DNA of 64,000 nucleotides from Veillonella ratti (lineage in GTDB: Bacteria; Bacillota; Negativicutes; Veillonellales; Veillonellaceae). Each line of letters opens with the position of its first letter. The stretch's first letter is position 1. Shown here one piece after another: positions 19,734 through 27,566 of the stretch. The position numbers and the translations under genes were made by a program. The notes under the pieces were generated by a model. The model was not told the DNA's origin. It saw only the letters and a program-made list of their open reading frames with translations, and made no database searches. The stretch is from the NCBI RefSeq assembly GCF_003992115.1, contig NZ_RQUX01000006.1:1-64000 (forward strand). The letters are read 5' to 3'.

Positions 19734-20408
19734 TTAAAAAGGTTTAACCAATACATTAAATTCCACTTTACTGATTGAACCTAAAATTAAGATGTTATTA
19801 TTATTAATCATTTGCCAATCGTAATATATAGGTTGTATAGTTTGATAATTTTGTTGATATGGCATGATAGTTTGATTAGGAACATAGGTAACTATGCCTG
19901 TAGCAGTATAGTTAAAGCATCTAGGAACGATAGTATCTTGAACTATAGTTTGATTGTTATCAACTGCTTGAATTGCAATAATAGAGAAATTGGGCACGGG
20001 TTTTGTAATCGAATCCAAATATACTATATCGCCGTAACTGATTCTGGGGGCAAAGCTATTATCGCCAACCTTATAAGAGTTATTTTTAGGAAATTTATTT
20101 GAATATTCAATTTGCTGATCGGTAGGATTAGGTGGTCTATTATCAGCGTTTGAAAATGGGGGAAAATAACTTGAATCTTGAGTAGATGTTTTATATCCCT
20201 GTTCATCTACCCATCCCATAAGATATTCAGGAGTTGTATTTAAAGCGTCAGCGAATTCTTTAATTTTGGATAAAGATATATCAATTAATCCCTGCTCGAT
20301 TTTAATGATGGTATTTCTTGACGTATAATTTACTTTTTTGGCAAACTCTTCTTGTGATAGACCGAGATTTTTTCTTAGTCTTTTTATACGGTCAAATATT
20401 GTTTCCAT
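19734..20408 (-). CDS. XRE repressor with degenerate S24 peptidase domain
   Basis: 224 residues. An N-terminal XRE helix-turn-helix (FDRIKRLRKNLGLSQEEFAKK...IIKIEQG) is joined by a Pro/Asn-rich linker to a LexA/CI-type C-terminal domain. The S24 serine appears as S118 in DNSFAP followed by YGDIVYL. At the spacing where LexA has its catalytic lysine (S119/K156) this protein has Q157 in TIVQDT, so self-cleavage is probably lost. ATG at 20408 is preferred over the upstream in-frame ATG at 20423, because AAGGAAG lies just before it. The gene faces a small divergent gene across 430 bp, like a phage or ICE repressor/Cro switch. Confidence 0.8.
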   Translation of the reverse strand: METIFDRIKRLRKNLGLSQEEFAKKVNYTSRNTIIKIEQGLIDISLSKIKEFADALNTTPEYLMGWVDEQGYKTSTQDSSYFPPFSNADNRPPNPTDQQIEYSNKFPKNNSYKVGDNSFAPRISYGDIVYLDSITKPVPNFSIIAIQAVDNNQTIVQDTIVPRCFNYTATGIVTYVPNQTIMPYQQNYQTIQPIYYDWQMINNNNILILGSISKVEFNVLVKPF

Positions 20409-20835
20409 AATTTCTTCCTTCATAGCAATTCATATAAGTGTAATTTAAAGTTGCATTTTTGTTTTTTTGTGTTGACTTTTGGTGTGCATAAATGTTAATA
20501 TCATAGTGTAAGATAGTTTAGATATCGCCGGCAATGAATAATTCGATTCAAACAATTAGCTATGTGCTTAGCCAATTGGATTATGGAGAAAATAACTGTT
20601 TGAATTATGCATTATATAGAATCTAGGTATCTTATTGTAATTTTATAGGGTGTTGTATTTGAAAAACTTAGTTCATCAATAATTTAGAGCGTTGATGTCA
20701 TTATTCATTGAGCTAAGATAAAACCTTTTAACATTCATTTTTGATGTTTAGTTGCTAGCTGTATTATAGCAAATAGTAGCATATTTTGCAGTAAGGGCCT
20801 AATATTATTACAATAATTGAAGGAGGCCAAGGGTT
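20409..20835 (+). promoter_or_regulatory. Long divergent regulatory region with structured leader
   Basis: A plus-strand promoter is visible: TTGACT at 20472-20477 and TTAATA at 20495-20500 (17-base spacing). The transcript to the small gene would carry a leader of about 330 nt. It contains two foldable segments. One pairs ATTCAAACA with TGTTTGAAT around an inner GCTA/TAGC stem (about 20547-20613). The other pairs CTTAG with CTAAG plus inner complements (about 20668-20717). No known riboswitch class was recognised. Confidence 0.5.
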
Positions 20836-21096
20836 ATGGATAACAATATAAGCTATTTATCTGCTGATTTCTATTTAGATGTTGAGCCTAGTGAGGTTAA
20901 ATATATGATTAGAAACAAGTTTGGCTCATTGACTAAGTTTTGTAAAGCTTATGGATTTGCTTATCGAACTGTATGGAAAATTCTGAATGATGAAGGAGTA
21001 AAATGTAATACTGCTGCTAAGTTTTCAGCGGCTCTAGAAGAGGAAGACTTATTTTATCTTGATTTAAGTTATAAAGAAAAGAAGATTTATGCGTAA
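20836..21096 (+). CDS. Small Cro-sized putative DNA-binding protein
   Basis: 86 residues, not assigned to a family with confidence. The middle (FGSLTKFCKAYGFAYRTVWK) has the spacing of a lambda-repressor-like helix-turn-helix, and the C-terminus is acidic then lysine-rich. The SD AAGGAGG precedes ATG. It is transcribed divergently from the S24-type repressor and ends in a strong terminator, the arrangement of a Cro partner. The DNA-binding role is inferred from position and a partial motif. Confidence 0.55.
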   Translation: MDNNISYLSADFYLDVEPSEVKYMIRNKFGSLTKFCKAYGFAYRTVWKILNDEGVKCNTAAKFSAALEEEDLFYLDLSYKEKKIYA

Positions 21097-21131
21097 TGTG
21101 AAAACTATCGCTTTAATGTAGAAGCTTATAT

Positions 21132-21169
21132 AAAAAGAGAGTATAACATAAACGTTATACTCTCTTTTT
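21132..21169 (+). terminator. Intrinsic terminator after the Cro-sized gene
   Basis: Perfect 16-bp arms (21132-21147 and 21154-21169) beginning with AAAAAG and ending with CTTTTT flank a 6-nt loop. The terminal U-tract is part of the stem, as in bidirectional terminators. Confidence 0.85.
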
Positions 21170-21256
21170 GGTATAGTTATACACATAAAAGGAGTATACT
21201 AATAATCAAGAGCCGTTATAGTGTGACTAGGTCATCTCTGTTAAGGAGGTGAGATC

Positions 21257-21331
21257 ATGAGTGTATTCGAAGCTTTATCCTTAATGATAGCGTTCGCTAC
21301 TCTGGTGGTCTTAATTCTTCACGAAAAATGA
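21257..21331 (+). CDS. TxpA/BsrG-like type I toxin peptide (holin-like)
   Basis: A 24-residue peptide beginning MSVFEALSLMIAFATLVVLI, closely matching the opening of Firmicute holin-like toxins (pattern M-S/T-V-Y/F-E-x-L-x-x-M-I-x-F, as in TxpA and BsrG). It is one hydrophobic helix with a short charged tail, expected to insert in the inner membrane. The SD AAGGAGGTGAG is perfect. ATCTC upstream can pair with GAGAT, placing the SD in a loop. A putative TATACT -10 lies at 21195-21200. The stop codon sits inside a terminator hairpin, and an antisense promoter faces it. Family knowledge supplies the toxin role. Confidence 0.8.
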   Translation: MSVFEALSLMIAFATLVVLILHEK

Positions 21332-21424
21332 CCTAATCGTTAAGTAACGACTAGGTCATTTCTCAATTTCCAAATTTCACCAGAGATGAGCCTAGCGGTA
21401 CTAATCACTATGACGGCTCGTCTT
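21320..21424 (-). ncRNA. Predicted antisense RNA antitoxin
   Basis: On the minus strand a clean promoter reads TTGACG (21459-21454), a 17-base spacer and TAAGAT (21436-21431). Transcription should start near 21424 and stop after the hairpin at 21361-21326, which is followed by TTTTT on this strand. The product of about 100 nt is antisense to the end of the toxin gene and its 3' region, the usual arrangement of TxpA/RatA-type modules. Read from sequence; expression is not shown. Confidence 0.7.
21326..21361. terminator. Shared terminator hairpin of toxin and antisense RNA
   Basis: 17-nt arms (21326-21342 and 21345-21361) pair with one mismatch around a 2-nt gap. The left arm includes the toxin stop codon. 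The T-run is strong on the minus strand and weak on the plus strand, so the antisense RNA probably stops here more efficiently than the toxin mRNA. Confidence 0.75.
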
Positions 21425-21504
21425 ATGTATATCTTAACGCAATAAGGTATAAGCGTCAAGTTAATACCCCCGGGCCCCGATATGAAAGCCATAATTTAAA
21501 GATA

Positions 21505-21530
21505 AAACCACCGGCGAAAACCGGTGGTTT
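21505..21530 (-). terminator. Intrinsic terminator of the FAH-family gene
   Basis: 10-bp arms AAACCACCGG and CCGGTGGTTT flank a 6-nt loop. Read on the minus strand the stem is followed by TTATC, directly after the stop codon of the fumarylacetoacetate-hydrolase-like gene. Confidence 0.8.
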
Positions 21531-21546
21531 GAGAGTAATTATCTTT

Positions 21547-22477
21547 TTAAAAATCTTCGTAATCTTCGATTTCCGTAATCGGTGCGGACCGTTTAACCGT
21601 ATTGGTCAAGGTGCCGATGCCCGGTACGGTGATGGATACGAGATCGTCTTCCTGCAAGAAGCGAGGTGGTTCGAGACCGACGCCTACACCCGATGGCGTA
21701 CCGGTGGCGATGATGTCGCCCGGTTCCAAGGTGATGCCGCGGCTTAAGGTGCTAACCAAGGTCGGGATGGAGAAGATTAAATCTTCCGTGGAGCCCGATT
21801 GGCGAAGTTCGTCGTTAACATAGGTGCGAATTTCAAAGTCGCGCGGCTGTTTGTTGCCGATTAAAATGGCCGGGCCCATTGGGCAGAAACCGTCCAAGCT
21901 TTTACCTAAGAACCACTGATTGTGATGACGCTGTAAATCGCGTGCCGTTACATCGTTTACAATGGTGTAACCGAAGATGTGATCATATACTTCATCTTCC
22001 GGAATGTTGCTGGCTCGTTTGCCGATAATGATGGCCAGTTCACCTTCGTAATCCACTTGTGAAGTTGCATTCGGATGCAACGGAATTACGCGGTTAGGGC
22101 CGGTTACGGCTGTCGGCAATTTACTGAAGAAAATAGGGAACTCCGGTTCGTCGGCCGTTTTGTCGAATTCAACGATGTGTTCGCGGTAGTTTTTGCCCAC
22201 GCAGATAATGTTGCGATGTGGGCTGAACGGTGTATCGATGGTTACATCGCTGAGATTGTAAGGTACGGCTACGGGCGATTCATTGTGTTTTTCCAAAGCG
22301 GTAGCTAATAATAACACGCCTTCGTCACCTAAGCTGATGAGCTCTTCAATCGTTTCCGGTAGGAAGGAAAAGTACGCTTCTTCCAAATCGGCACTGCCGA
22401 GAATAGTTTGTGATTCGTCGTCGATAACGCCCCATTGGCGGAAGCCAATGGGGCGTTGTAAAGGTTGCGATTTTCAT
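21547..22477 (-). pseudogene. Fumarylacetoacetate hydrolase family gene, frameshifted near its start
   Basis: The intact reading frame (21547-22386) encodes 279 residues with the FAH fold: NIICVGKNYREH, metal-binding VDYEGELA, VNDVTARDLQ, GKSLDGFCPMGP and TGTPSGVG. These enzymes hydrolyse or decarboxylate acyl-pyruvate-type substrates. The open frame begins only at a TTG without a ribosome site. A proper start lies at ATG 22477 after GGGAGGACTT and reads MKIATFTTP. It enters the wrong frame at a C4 run (22450-22453 complement). Removing one C gives MKIATFTTPIGFRQWGVIDD, which continues into the main frame for 309 residues. The slip site lies in a perfect 14-bp palindrome. It could be a real mutation, phase variation or a sequencing error. 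Confidence 0.8.
22426..22457. repeat. Perfect 14-bp palindrome at the frameshift
   Basis: Arms 22426-22439 (AACGCCCCATTGGC) and 22444-22457 (its exact complement) enclose a 4-base loop inside the coding region for the first residues of the FAH-like protein. Such a GC-rich stem is rare in coding sequence and contains both a C4 and a G4 run. Confidence 0.9.
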
Positions 22478-22674
22478 AAGTCCTCCCAAGTGTAATGCTG
22501 AGTCATGACCGACCTAAGCCGGTTTTTATATAATTATGTAATTATTATAAATATATTTTTTTCGATATAAAAGAGTTTATATTAAATAAATACGATGTAC
22601 TTAAAACTAATTTAATGGGTTTCAAGCCGGGTGAATCCATTAGAATATTTATTAAACAGTTTTATATACATCGC

Positions 22675-23079
22675 CTATTTTTCAAGTAATTTAATCTTTT
22701 TGTTAAGCCATTTTTGACAACTGGCACGGTCGTTAAAAAAGCGTAAATCCCGAATGCCGTCAAAATCTACATACAAGCCGTATACAAACGGAATCGGTGT
22801 GTTTTCAGCAATATTAAACGTATCAATGGCCATGTAAGTGCCCGGTTCTTTTGGTTCTTCCAACGTTTCAAACGGGATTTCTTTAATGGCAAATGCCTCA
22901 CCGTTTGAGCGCCGGCGCGTACGTTTCGGTACTAATGAAAATGTACGTGATTCACCATCTTCTTCGATGGTAATCGTAACCGGTTTCTTCGGATTGTAAT
23001 TGGTCATGAGTCGATTTAATACAGATTTAAAATCACGTAGTGTAACTTCTTGTTCAGTTAATGCGTCGATATATGCCAT
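22675..23079 (-). CDS. Hypothetical protein
   Basis: 134 residues, no family recognised. It is soluble, with a basic patch PKRTRRRS near residues 53-60, an acidic proline-rich middle and a C-terminal segment FFNDRASCQKWLNKKIKLLEK-like in character (aromatic then lysine-rich). No signal peptide or membrane helix is visible. Start ATG follows AAGAGGAAC. It stands alone, 197 bp after the FAH-like gene's start and 420 bp from a divergent dehydrogenase gene. Confidence 0.7.
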   Translation of the reverse strand: MAYIDALTEQEVTLRDFKSVLNRLMTNYNPKKPVTITIEEDGESRTFSLVPKRTRRRSNGEAFAIKEIPFETLEEPKEPGTYMAIDTFNIAENTPIPFVYGLYVDFDGIRDLRFFNDRASCQKWLNKKIKLLEK

Positions 23080-23499
23080 AGGAAGTTCCTCTTTTCAAAT
23101 AAATTCACAATACGTAATTGACGAGCTTGGGAGAATGATTAATTGTTTGTATTTATCGATAAGTTAACTATAACATAGATTGATAAATAGATAAAGTAAA
23201 TAGTTGTAATATTAGTGAAAAACATGAGCACAAAGGAGATATTTTTTTACCATGAAAAAACGATAAAAATATTCTAAAGTACCAAAAGATTTATTTATTT
23301 AAAAATATCTATGATTTTGTTTTATCTATGGCCTCAAATTGTATATAATAAGAGAGAGATAATATCAATTTACTTGATTGACAATTCGGCTGTTTTTTTC
23401 AGATAAGTTGCAACAGCTTATTAGAGTTTTTATAACTCTTCGAAGTATTAGATTTTTTACATAGAAATGATTTTATATATGTCCGGGAGGTTGACACAA
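23080..23499 (+). promoter_or_regulatory. AT-rich divergent intergenic region
   Basis: No gene is credible here. A TATAAT at 23344-23349 may be a -10 element for the dehydrogenase; a TTGACA at 23378-23383 has only a poor -10 partner. Two small hairpins lie in the putative leader: 23403-23421 (ATAAGTTG/CAGCTTAT) and about 23425-23441 (AGAGTT/AACTCT). No known riboswitch is recognised. Confidence 0.35.
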
Positions 23500-24477
23500 A
23501 TGAGTAAACCAGTTGTAGTTGTACCAGGTTTGGTTCGTAAAGATGCGCTTGCCTATTTAGGTGAACATGTGACGATTAAGCAATGGACGGAAAAGACACC
23601 TATGCCCCGTGAAACTTTGAAAGAATGGCTCAAGGAGGCCGATGCTCTTTGGAGTATTAATACGGTTAAAGTGGATGCCGATTTAATCGCCGATGCACCG
23701 AATTTAAAAGTTATCGCCCAAGCTTCAGTGGGCTACGATAATGTGACGGTGGATGATTTGACGGCCCGTCAGATTCCTTACGGCAATACACCTGATGTTT
23801 TGACCGAATCGGTAGCCGAATTGGCCTTTACACTTGTGGCAGCGGCCAGCCGTCGCATTGTGGAAAATGCGGATTTTGTCAAAAGCGGTATGTGGGCACA
23901 ACGTCCGTCCAATATTAAAGGTAAAGATTTAAGTCGTTCTACTTTGGGGATTATCGGACTTGGCGCCATCGGAATTTCCATTTCGCGCCGTGCCCGAGCG
24001 TTCGGCATGACCGTTATTTACAACAATCGTCATAAACGTGCGGATGAGCATTTATACATGGTTGAATACCGTGATCGCGATGAGCTCTTGGCCGAAAGCG
24101 ATGTGGTCCTCGTTATGGCGCCGTTAACGCCGGAAACGTATCACATGTTTGACAAAGAGGCGTTCAAAAAGATGAAAAATGATGCCTTATTTGTCAATGT
24201 GGGTCGCGGTAAAATCGTGGACACCGATGCGCTCGTGTGGGCTCTTAATGAAGGGGAAATCGACTACGCCGCTTTGGATGTAACGGATCCGGAACCGTTA
24301 CCGGCAGATCATCCGCTTTTGCAGACCGGTAAAGTGTTGGTGGTACCGCACATCGGTTCCTTTACAGACCGTACCCGTCGTGACATGGCAATGCTTACGG
24401 CCGACAACATTATTCTGGGCTTGCAAGGAAAACCGCTTAAAACATGCGTAAATAAGGAAGTAAACTATAAGGGATAA
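23500..24477 (+). CDS. 2-hydroxyacid dehydrogenase (glyoxylate/hydroxypyruvate reductase-like)
   Basis: A 325-residue NAD(P)-dependent D-2-hydroxyacid dehydrogenase. The nucleotide-binding loop GLGAIG is at residues 153-158. The catalytic trio appears as Arg in NVGRGKIVD, Glu in TDPEPLP and His in VPHIGS. Similarity in style to glyoxylate reductase and D-glycerate dehydrogenases suggests reduction of glyoxylate or hydroxypyruvate, but the substrate cannot be fixed from sequence alone. In-frame ATGs at 23467 and 23479 exist; 23500 is chosen because GGGAGG (23485-23490) sits nine bases upstream and the protein then starts MSKPVVVVP. Confidence 0.88.
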   Translation: MSKPVVVVPGLVRKDALAYLGEHVTIKQWTEKTPMPRETLKEWLKEADALWSINTVKVDADLIADAPNLKVIAQASVGYDNVTVDDLTARQIPYGNTPDVLTESVAELAFTLVAAASRRIVENADFVKSGMWAQRPSNIKGKDLSRSTLGIIGLGAIGISISRRARAFGMTVIYNNRHKRADEHLYMVEYRDRDELLAESDVVLVMAPLTPETYHMFDKEAFKKMKNDALFVNVGRGKIVDTDALVWALNEGEIDYAALDVTDPEPLPADHPLLQTGKVLVVPHIGSFTDRTRRDMAMLTADNIILGLQGKPLKTCVNKEVNYKG

Positions 24478-24598
24478 TTATTGTTTGGCCGCTTCGATAC
24501 GAAGTCCGTTGCGGTCGGACTTTAGCTATCAATAAGTCTCTATTTATGATAAAATAAAGAGATGTAAATAAACGGACAGTAAGTCGCAGAGAGGATGA

Positions 24599-26275
24599 TT
24601 GTTGTTGGAAACTCCAAATAATGAAACAGTTAATTTTATAGAGGCGATTATAAATAAAGATAACGAATCCGGTAAGTACGGCAAACGTGTGCATACTCGT
24701 TTCCCACCGGAACCGAATGGCTATCTTCACATCGGTCATGCTAAGTCGATTTGCTTAAACTTCGGCTTGGGCAATGACTATAACGGTCTTACGAACCTTC
24801 GTTTTGACGACACCAATCCGTCCAAGGAAGAAGTGGAATATGTGAAATCTATTGAAGCCGATGTGAAATGGCTCGGCTTTGATTGGGACGACCGCGAATA
24901 TTTTGCGTCCGACTACTTTGACACCATGTATGAATATGCAAAAGAATTGATTAAAAAAGGCAAAGCCTATGTGGATGATCAGACGCCGGAACAGATCAAA
25001 GAAACTCGCGGCGATTTCGGTACGCCGGGCACCAACAGCCCATATCGTGACCGTCCGGTAGAAGAAAACTTGCGCCTTTTTGAAGAAATGAAGGAAGGCA
25101 AGTATAAAGACGGTGAAAAAGTGCTTCGTGCCAAAATTGATATGGCTTCGCCGAACATCGTAATGCGCGACCCTGTATTGTATCGTATTATGCATGCGGA
25201 ACATCATCGTACGGGCGACAAATGGTGCATTTATCCGATGTATGACTTTGCGCATCCTGTGGAAGATGCTATCGAACGCATTACCCATTCCGTATGTACT
25301 TTGGAATTTGAAGTGCATCGTCCGCTCTACAATTGGGTTCTTGAAGATTGGCCGGATACGGAAAAACCGCAGCAGATTGAATTTGCTCGCTTAAACGTTA
25401 CCAATATGGTCATGAGTAAACGTAAATTGCGTCAGCTTGTTGAAAAGAATCTCGTAAGTGGCTGGGATGATCCGCGTATGCCTACCATTTCCGGTTTGCG
25501 TCGTCGCGGTTATACACCGGCTTCGATTCGTGATTTCTGTCAGCGCATTGGCGTAGCCAAAGCGGACAGTGTGGTAGACATTGCGCTTCTCGAATTCTGT
25601 ATTCGTGAAGATTTGAAGATGAAAGCACCGCGTCAGATGGCGGTTATTAACCCGGTAAAAGTGGTTATTACTAACTATCCGGAAGGTCAGACGGAAATGA
25701 TGACCATTGAAAACAATCCGGAAAATGAAGCTATGGGTACTCGTGAAGTTCCGTTCGGTCGTGAAATTTACATTGAACAGGACGATTTTATGGAAGTTCC
25801 GGTGAAAAAGTTCTTCCGCATGACCCCGGGCAAAGAAGTTCGTCTCAAAGGCGCTTACATCGTTATGTGCGACGAAGTCATTAAAAACGAAGACGGTTCT
25901 ATTAAAGAAATTCATTGTACCTATGATCCGGAAAGCCGCAGCGGCAGCGGTTGCCAGCGTAAAGTTAAAGGCACCTTGCACTGGGTGGAAGCCTCTACGG
26001 CGGTGGACATGGAAATTCGTTTGTACGATTATCTCTTAAAACCGGAAGAAGAATGGGAAAGCAAAGATTTCTTGGAACAGCTTAATCCAAATTCCTTGGT
26101 AGTAATGCAGGGGAAAGGGGAACCGGCTTTTAAAACAACGAAACCGGGCGACAACTTCCAGTTCTTGCGTCAGGGGTATTTCGTAACCGATTTGGACAGC
26201 ACGCCTGAACATATCGTGATGAACCGTATTGTGGGCCTGCGCGATAGCTGGGCGAAAGCACAGAAAAAAGGTTAA
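24599..26275 (+). CDS. glnS: Glutaminyl-tRNA synthetase
   Basis: Charges tRNA-Gln with glutamine. The 558-residue class I synthetase shows [15 protein letters not shown] (HIGH at residues 44-47), LRFDDTNP, and a KMSKS-like VMSKR at 271-275, followed by the GlnRS beta-barrel anticodon-binding region. Many Firmicutes rely on GatCAB instead, so its presence is a taxonomic hint. The start is uncertain: three consecutive TTG codons (24599, 24602, 24605) follow AGAGAGGA, and no in-frame ATG is near. Confidence 0.95.
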   Translation: MLLETPNNETVNFIEAIINKDNESGKYGKRVHTRFPPEPNGYLHIGHAKSICLNFGLGNDYNGLTNLRFDDTNPSKEEVEYVKSIEADVKWLGFDWDDREYFASDYFDTMYEYAKELIKKGKAYVDDQTPEQIKETRGDFGTPGTNSPYRDRPVEENLRLFEEMKEGKYKDGEKVLRAKIDMASPNIVMRDPVLYRIMHAEHHRTGDKWCIYPMYDFAHPVEDAIERITHSVCTLEFEVHRPLYNWVLEDWPDTEKPQQIEFARLNVTNMVMSKRKLRQLVEKNLVSGWDDPRMPTISGLRRRGYTPASIRDFCQRIGVAKADSVVDIALLEFCIREDLKMKAPRQMAVINPVKVVITNYPEGQTEMMTIENNPENEAMGTREVPFGREIYIEQDDFMEVPVKKFFRMTPGKEVRLKGAYIVMCDEVIKNEDGSIKEIHCTYDPESRSGSGCQRKVKGTLHWVEASTAVDMEIRLYDYLLKPEEEWESKDFLEQLNPNSLVVMQGKGEPAFKTTKPGDNFQFLRQGYFVTDLDSTPEHIVMNRIVGLRDSWAKAQKKG

Positions 26276-26278
26276 TGA

Positions 26279-26327
26279 TAGCCGGAGTAAGCTAACCGTT
26301 AGCCGGAGTAAGCTAATCGTTAGCCGG
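26279..26327. repeat. 21-bp intergenic tandem repeat
   Basis: Two copies of a 21-bp unit (26279-26299 and 26300-26320, starting TAGCCGGAGTAAGC) differ at one base and are followed by a third partial copy TAGCCGG. They begin a few bases after the glnS stop codon. Confidence 0.85.
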
Positions 26328-26438
26328 CAATAATTGAGCTTAATTTACAGTATATGCCAGTCGGTCCGGCCTTGTTGCCGGACTGTTGGCAGTTAAGCAG
26401 AATAGTCAGAATAGTCAGTCAGCAAAAAGGAGTTGTGC

Positions 26439-27086
26439 ATGAAACTAACTACTTGGTGTGCAGCGGCTGTGTTGGTGTTTACCTTTAGTGTGGGGAGCGC
26501 TGTGCAGGCGGCCACACCGGCCACTACAGCTATTAAAGATATTAAGACGCCGACTAATGTTACCTTGTCGGCCGGTTCGGAAAAAGCTTTATTTACGAAC
26601 AGTGAAGATATTCAACAGTACTTATTGAATCGTGGCGTATTGAGTGCCGATGTGTACCAATTGCGTTATAAAAAAGACAATGTGTTCAGCTACGGCATCG
26701 TAGCGGATATTCGTCTTGGTGAACAGGGCCTTCGTACTTTGGGCATTGAAAGTGAAATGCCGGTCTTTTCTTTCAGTACGAAAAATAAAGACAAACAAGA
26801 AGATTCCGTATTGCCGGAATTGGCCGAATTAATCAATGAAGGCGGCCAAAATGTATTCCAACAGTATCGTGTAATCGAGCCGTTAACTTTGCAGAAAAAC
26901 GGTACCTATACCGGTACTTTGCGTTTTGACAATATGGTAAGCACTGTAATTTACGGTGAAACCCTTCATGTGGTATTGTACGATAATTTATATTTCGGAC
27001 CGAGTGTTCGCGTCATCGCGCTTAACAGTGCCGATGATGATACTTTGTGGCCGATTGTTAACGGCTACGCCAAAGTAATCAAATAA
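26439..27086 (+). CDS. Exported protein of unknown function
   Basis: 215 residues with a clear Sec signal peptide (MKLTTWCAAAVLVFTFSVGS, cleavage near VQAA). The mature part is soluble and not assigned to a family; it contains a repeated pattern of beta-strand-like segments and the sequence NGTYTGTLRFDNMV. In a diderm it should reach the periplasm. The SD AAAAGGAG favours ATG 26439 over an in-frame TTG at 26433. It lies 31 bp before doxX, probably in the same transcript. Confidence 0.75.
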   Translation: MKLTTWCAAAVLVFTFSVGSAVQAATPATTAIKDIKTPTNVTLSAGSEKALFTNSEDIQQYLLNRGVLSADVYQLRYKKDNVFSYGIVADIRLGEQGLRTLGIESEMPVFSFSTKNKDKQEDSVLPELAELINEGGQNVFQQYRVIEPLTLQKNGTYTGTLRFDNMVSTVIYGETLHVVLYDNLYFGPSVRVIALNSADDDTLWPIVNGYAKVIK

Positions 27087-27117
27087 AGTCAGCAAATAAG
27101 GAGAATAACGAAGCAGA

Positions 27118-27534
27118 ATGAATATGCTATTTCATAATTTATTTCGCTATCATGATTTCGGATTGTTGTTTTATCGCATCGTATTCGGTTTATCCATGAT
27201 GGCTCACGGATATTTCAAATTTGCCGGTGGTGAGCAAAATTTATATGCCATCGGTCATACGACGGCTCAATTCGGTGTACCGGACGGTTTTTTATTGCTC
27301 GGTATGGCCGCGGCCGGGGCAGAACTTTTAGGCGGATTTCTTCTTATTTTGGGCTTTTTGACACGTCTCGGCGCGCTATTGATTGCATTCACCTTATTCA
27401 TTGCAACCGCAGCCGCATGGGACGCCGGATTTTTTAGATGGGATTATCCTTCACAGATGATGTTCGGCGCCATTATGCTCTTTATCGCAGGTCCGGGCCG
27501 CTACAGTGTAGATAGTGCCTTTACCAAACGATAA
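27118..27534 (+). CDS. DoxX family membrane protein
   Basis: 138 residues with four membrane helices and the DoxX hallmarks RIVFGLSMMAHGYFKF in helix 1 and AAAGAELLGGFLLILGFLTR in the middle. DoxX-family proteins are small inner-membrane proteins linked to redox or detoxification functions, without a single defined reaction. The gene sits 32 bp before hemE and likely belongs to the haem operon. Confidence 0.88.
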   Translation: MNMLFHNLFRYHDFGLLFYRIVFGLSMMAHGYFKFAGGEQNLYAIGHTTAQFGVPDGFLLLGMAAAGAELLGGFLLILGFLTRLGALLIAFTLFIATAAAWDAGFFRWDYPSQMMFGAIMLFIAGPGRYSVDSAFTKR

Positions 27535-27566
27535 AATTGCGTATAACAAAGGAAAGAAGATACCTT

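Larger units (their letters stand above)
21210..21419. repeat. Inverted repeat bracketing the type I toxin locus
   Basis: The left arm (21210-21240, from GAGCCGTTATAGTG to TCATCTCTG) is complementary to the right arm (21381-21419, from CAGAGATGAG to CACTATGACGGCTC), with an 8-nt insertion in the right arm. The left arm lies in the toxin mRNA leader and the right arm at the start of the antisense RNA. A read-through toxin mRNA could therefore close its 5' end onto its 3' end. Confidence 0.75.

Noticed and set aside
20534-20626. 30-residue open frame in the long leader (MNNSIQTISYVLSQLDYGEN...)
   Set aside because: No Shine-Dalgarno and no recognisable family; it overlaps a hairpin segment. 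Possible but unsupported.
23252-23266. Minigene ATG AAA AAA CGA TAA after CAAAGGAG
   Set aside because: Four codons only; could be a leader minigene, but there is no promoter or gene coupling to support it.
26350-26385. GTCCGGC/GCCGGAC hairpin after glnS as a terminator
   Set aside because: The stem is only 7 bp and no T-run follows, so termination cannot be supported.
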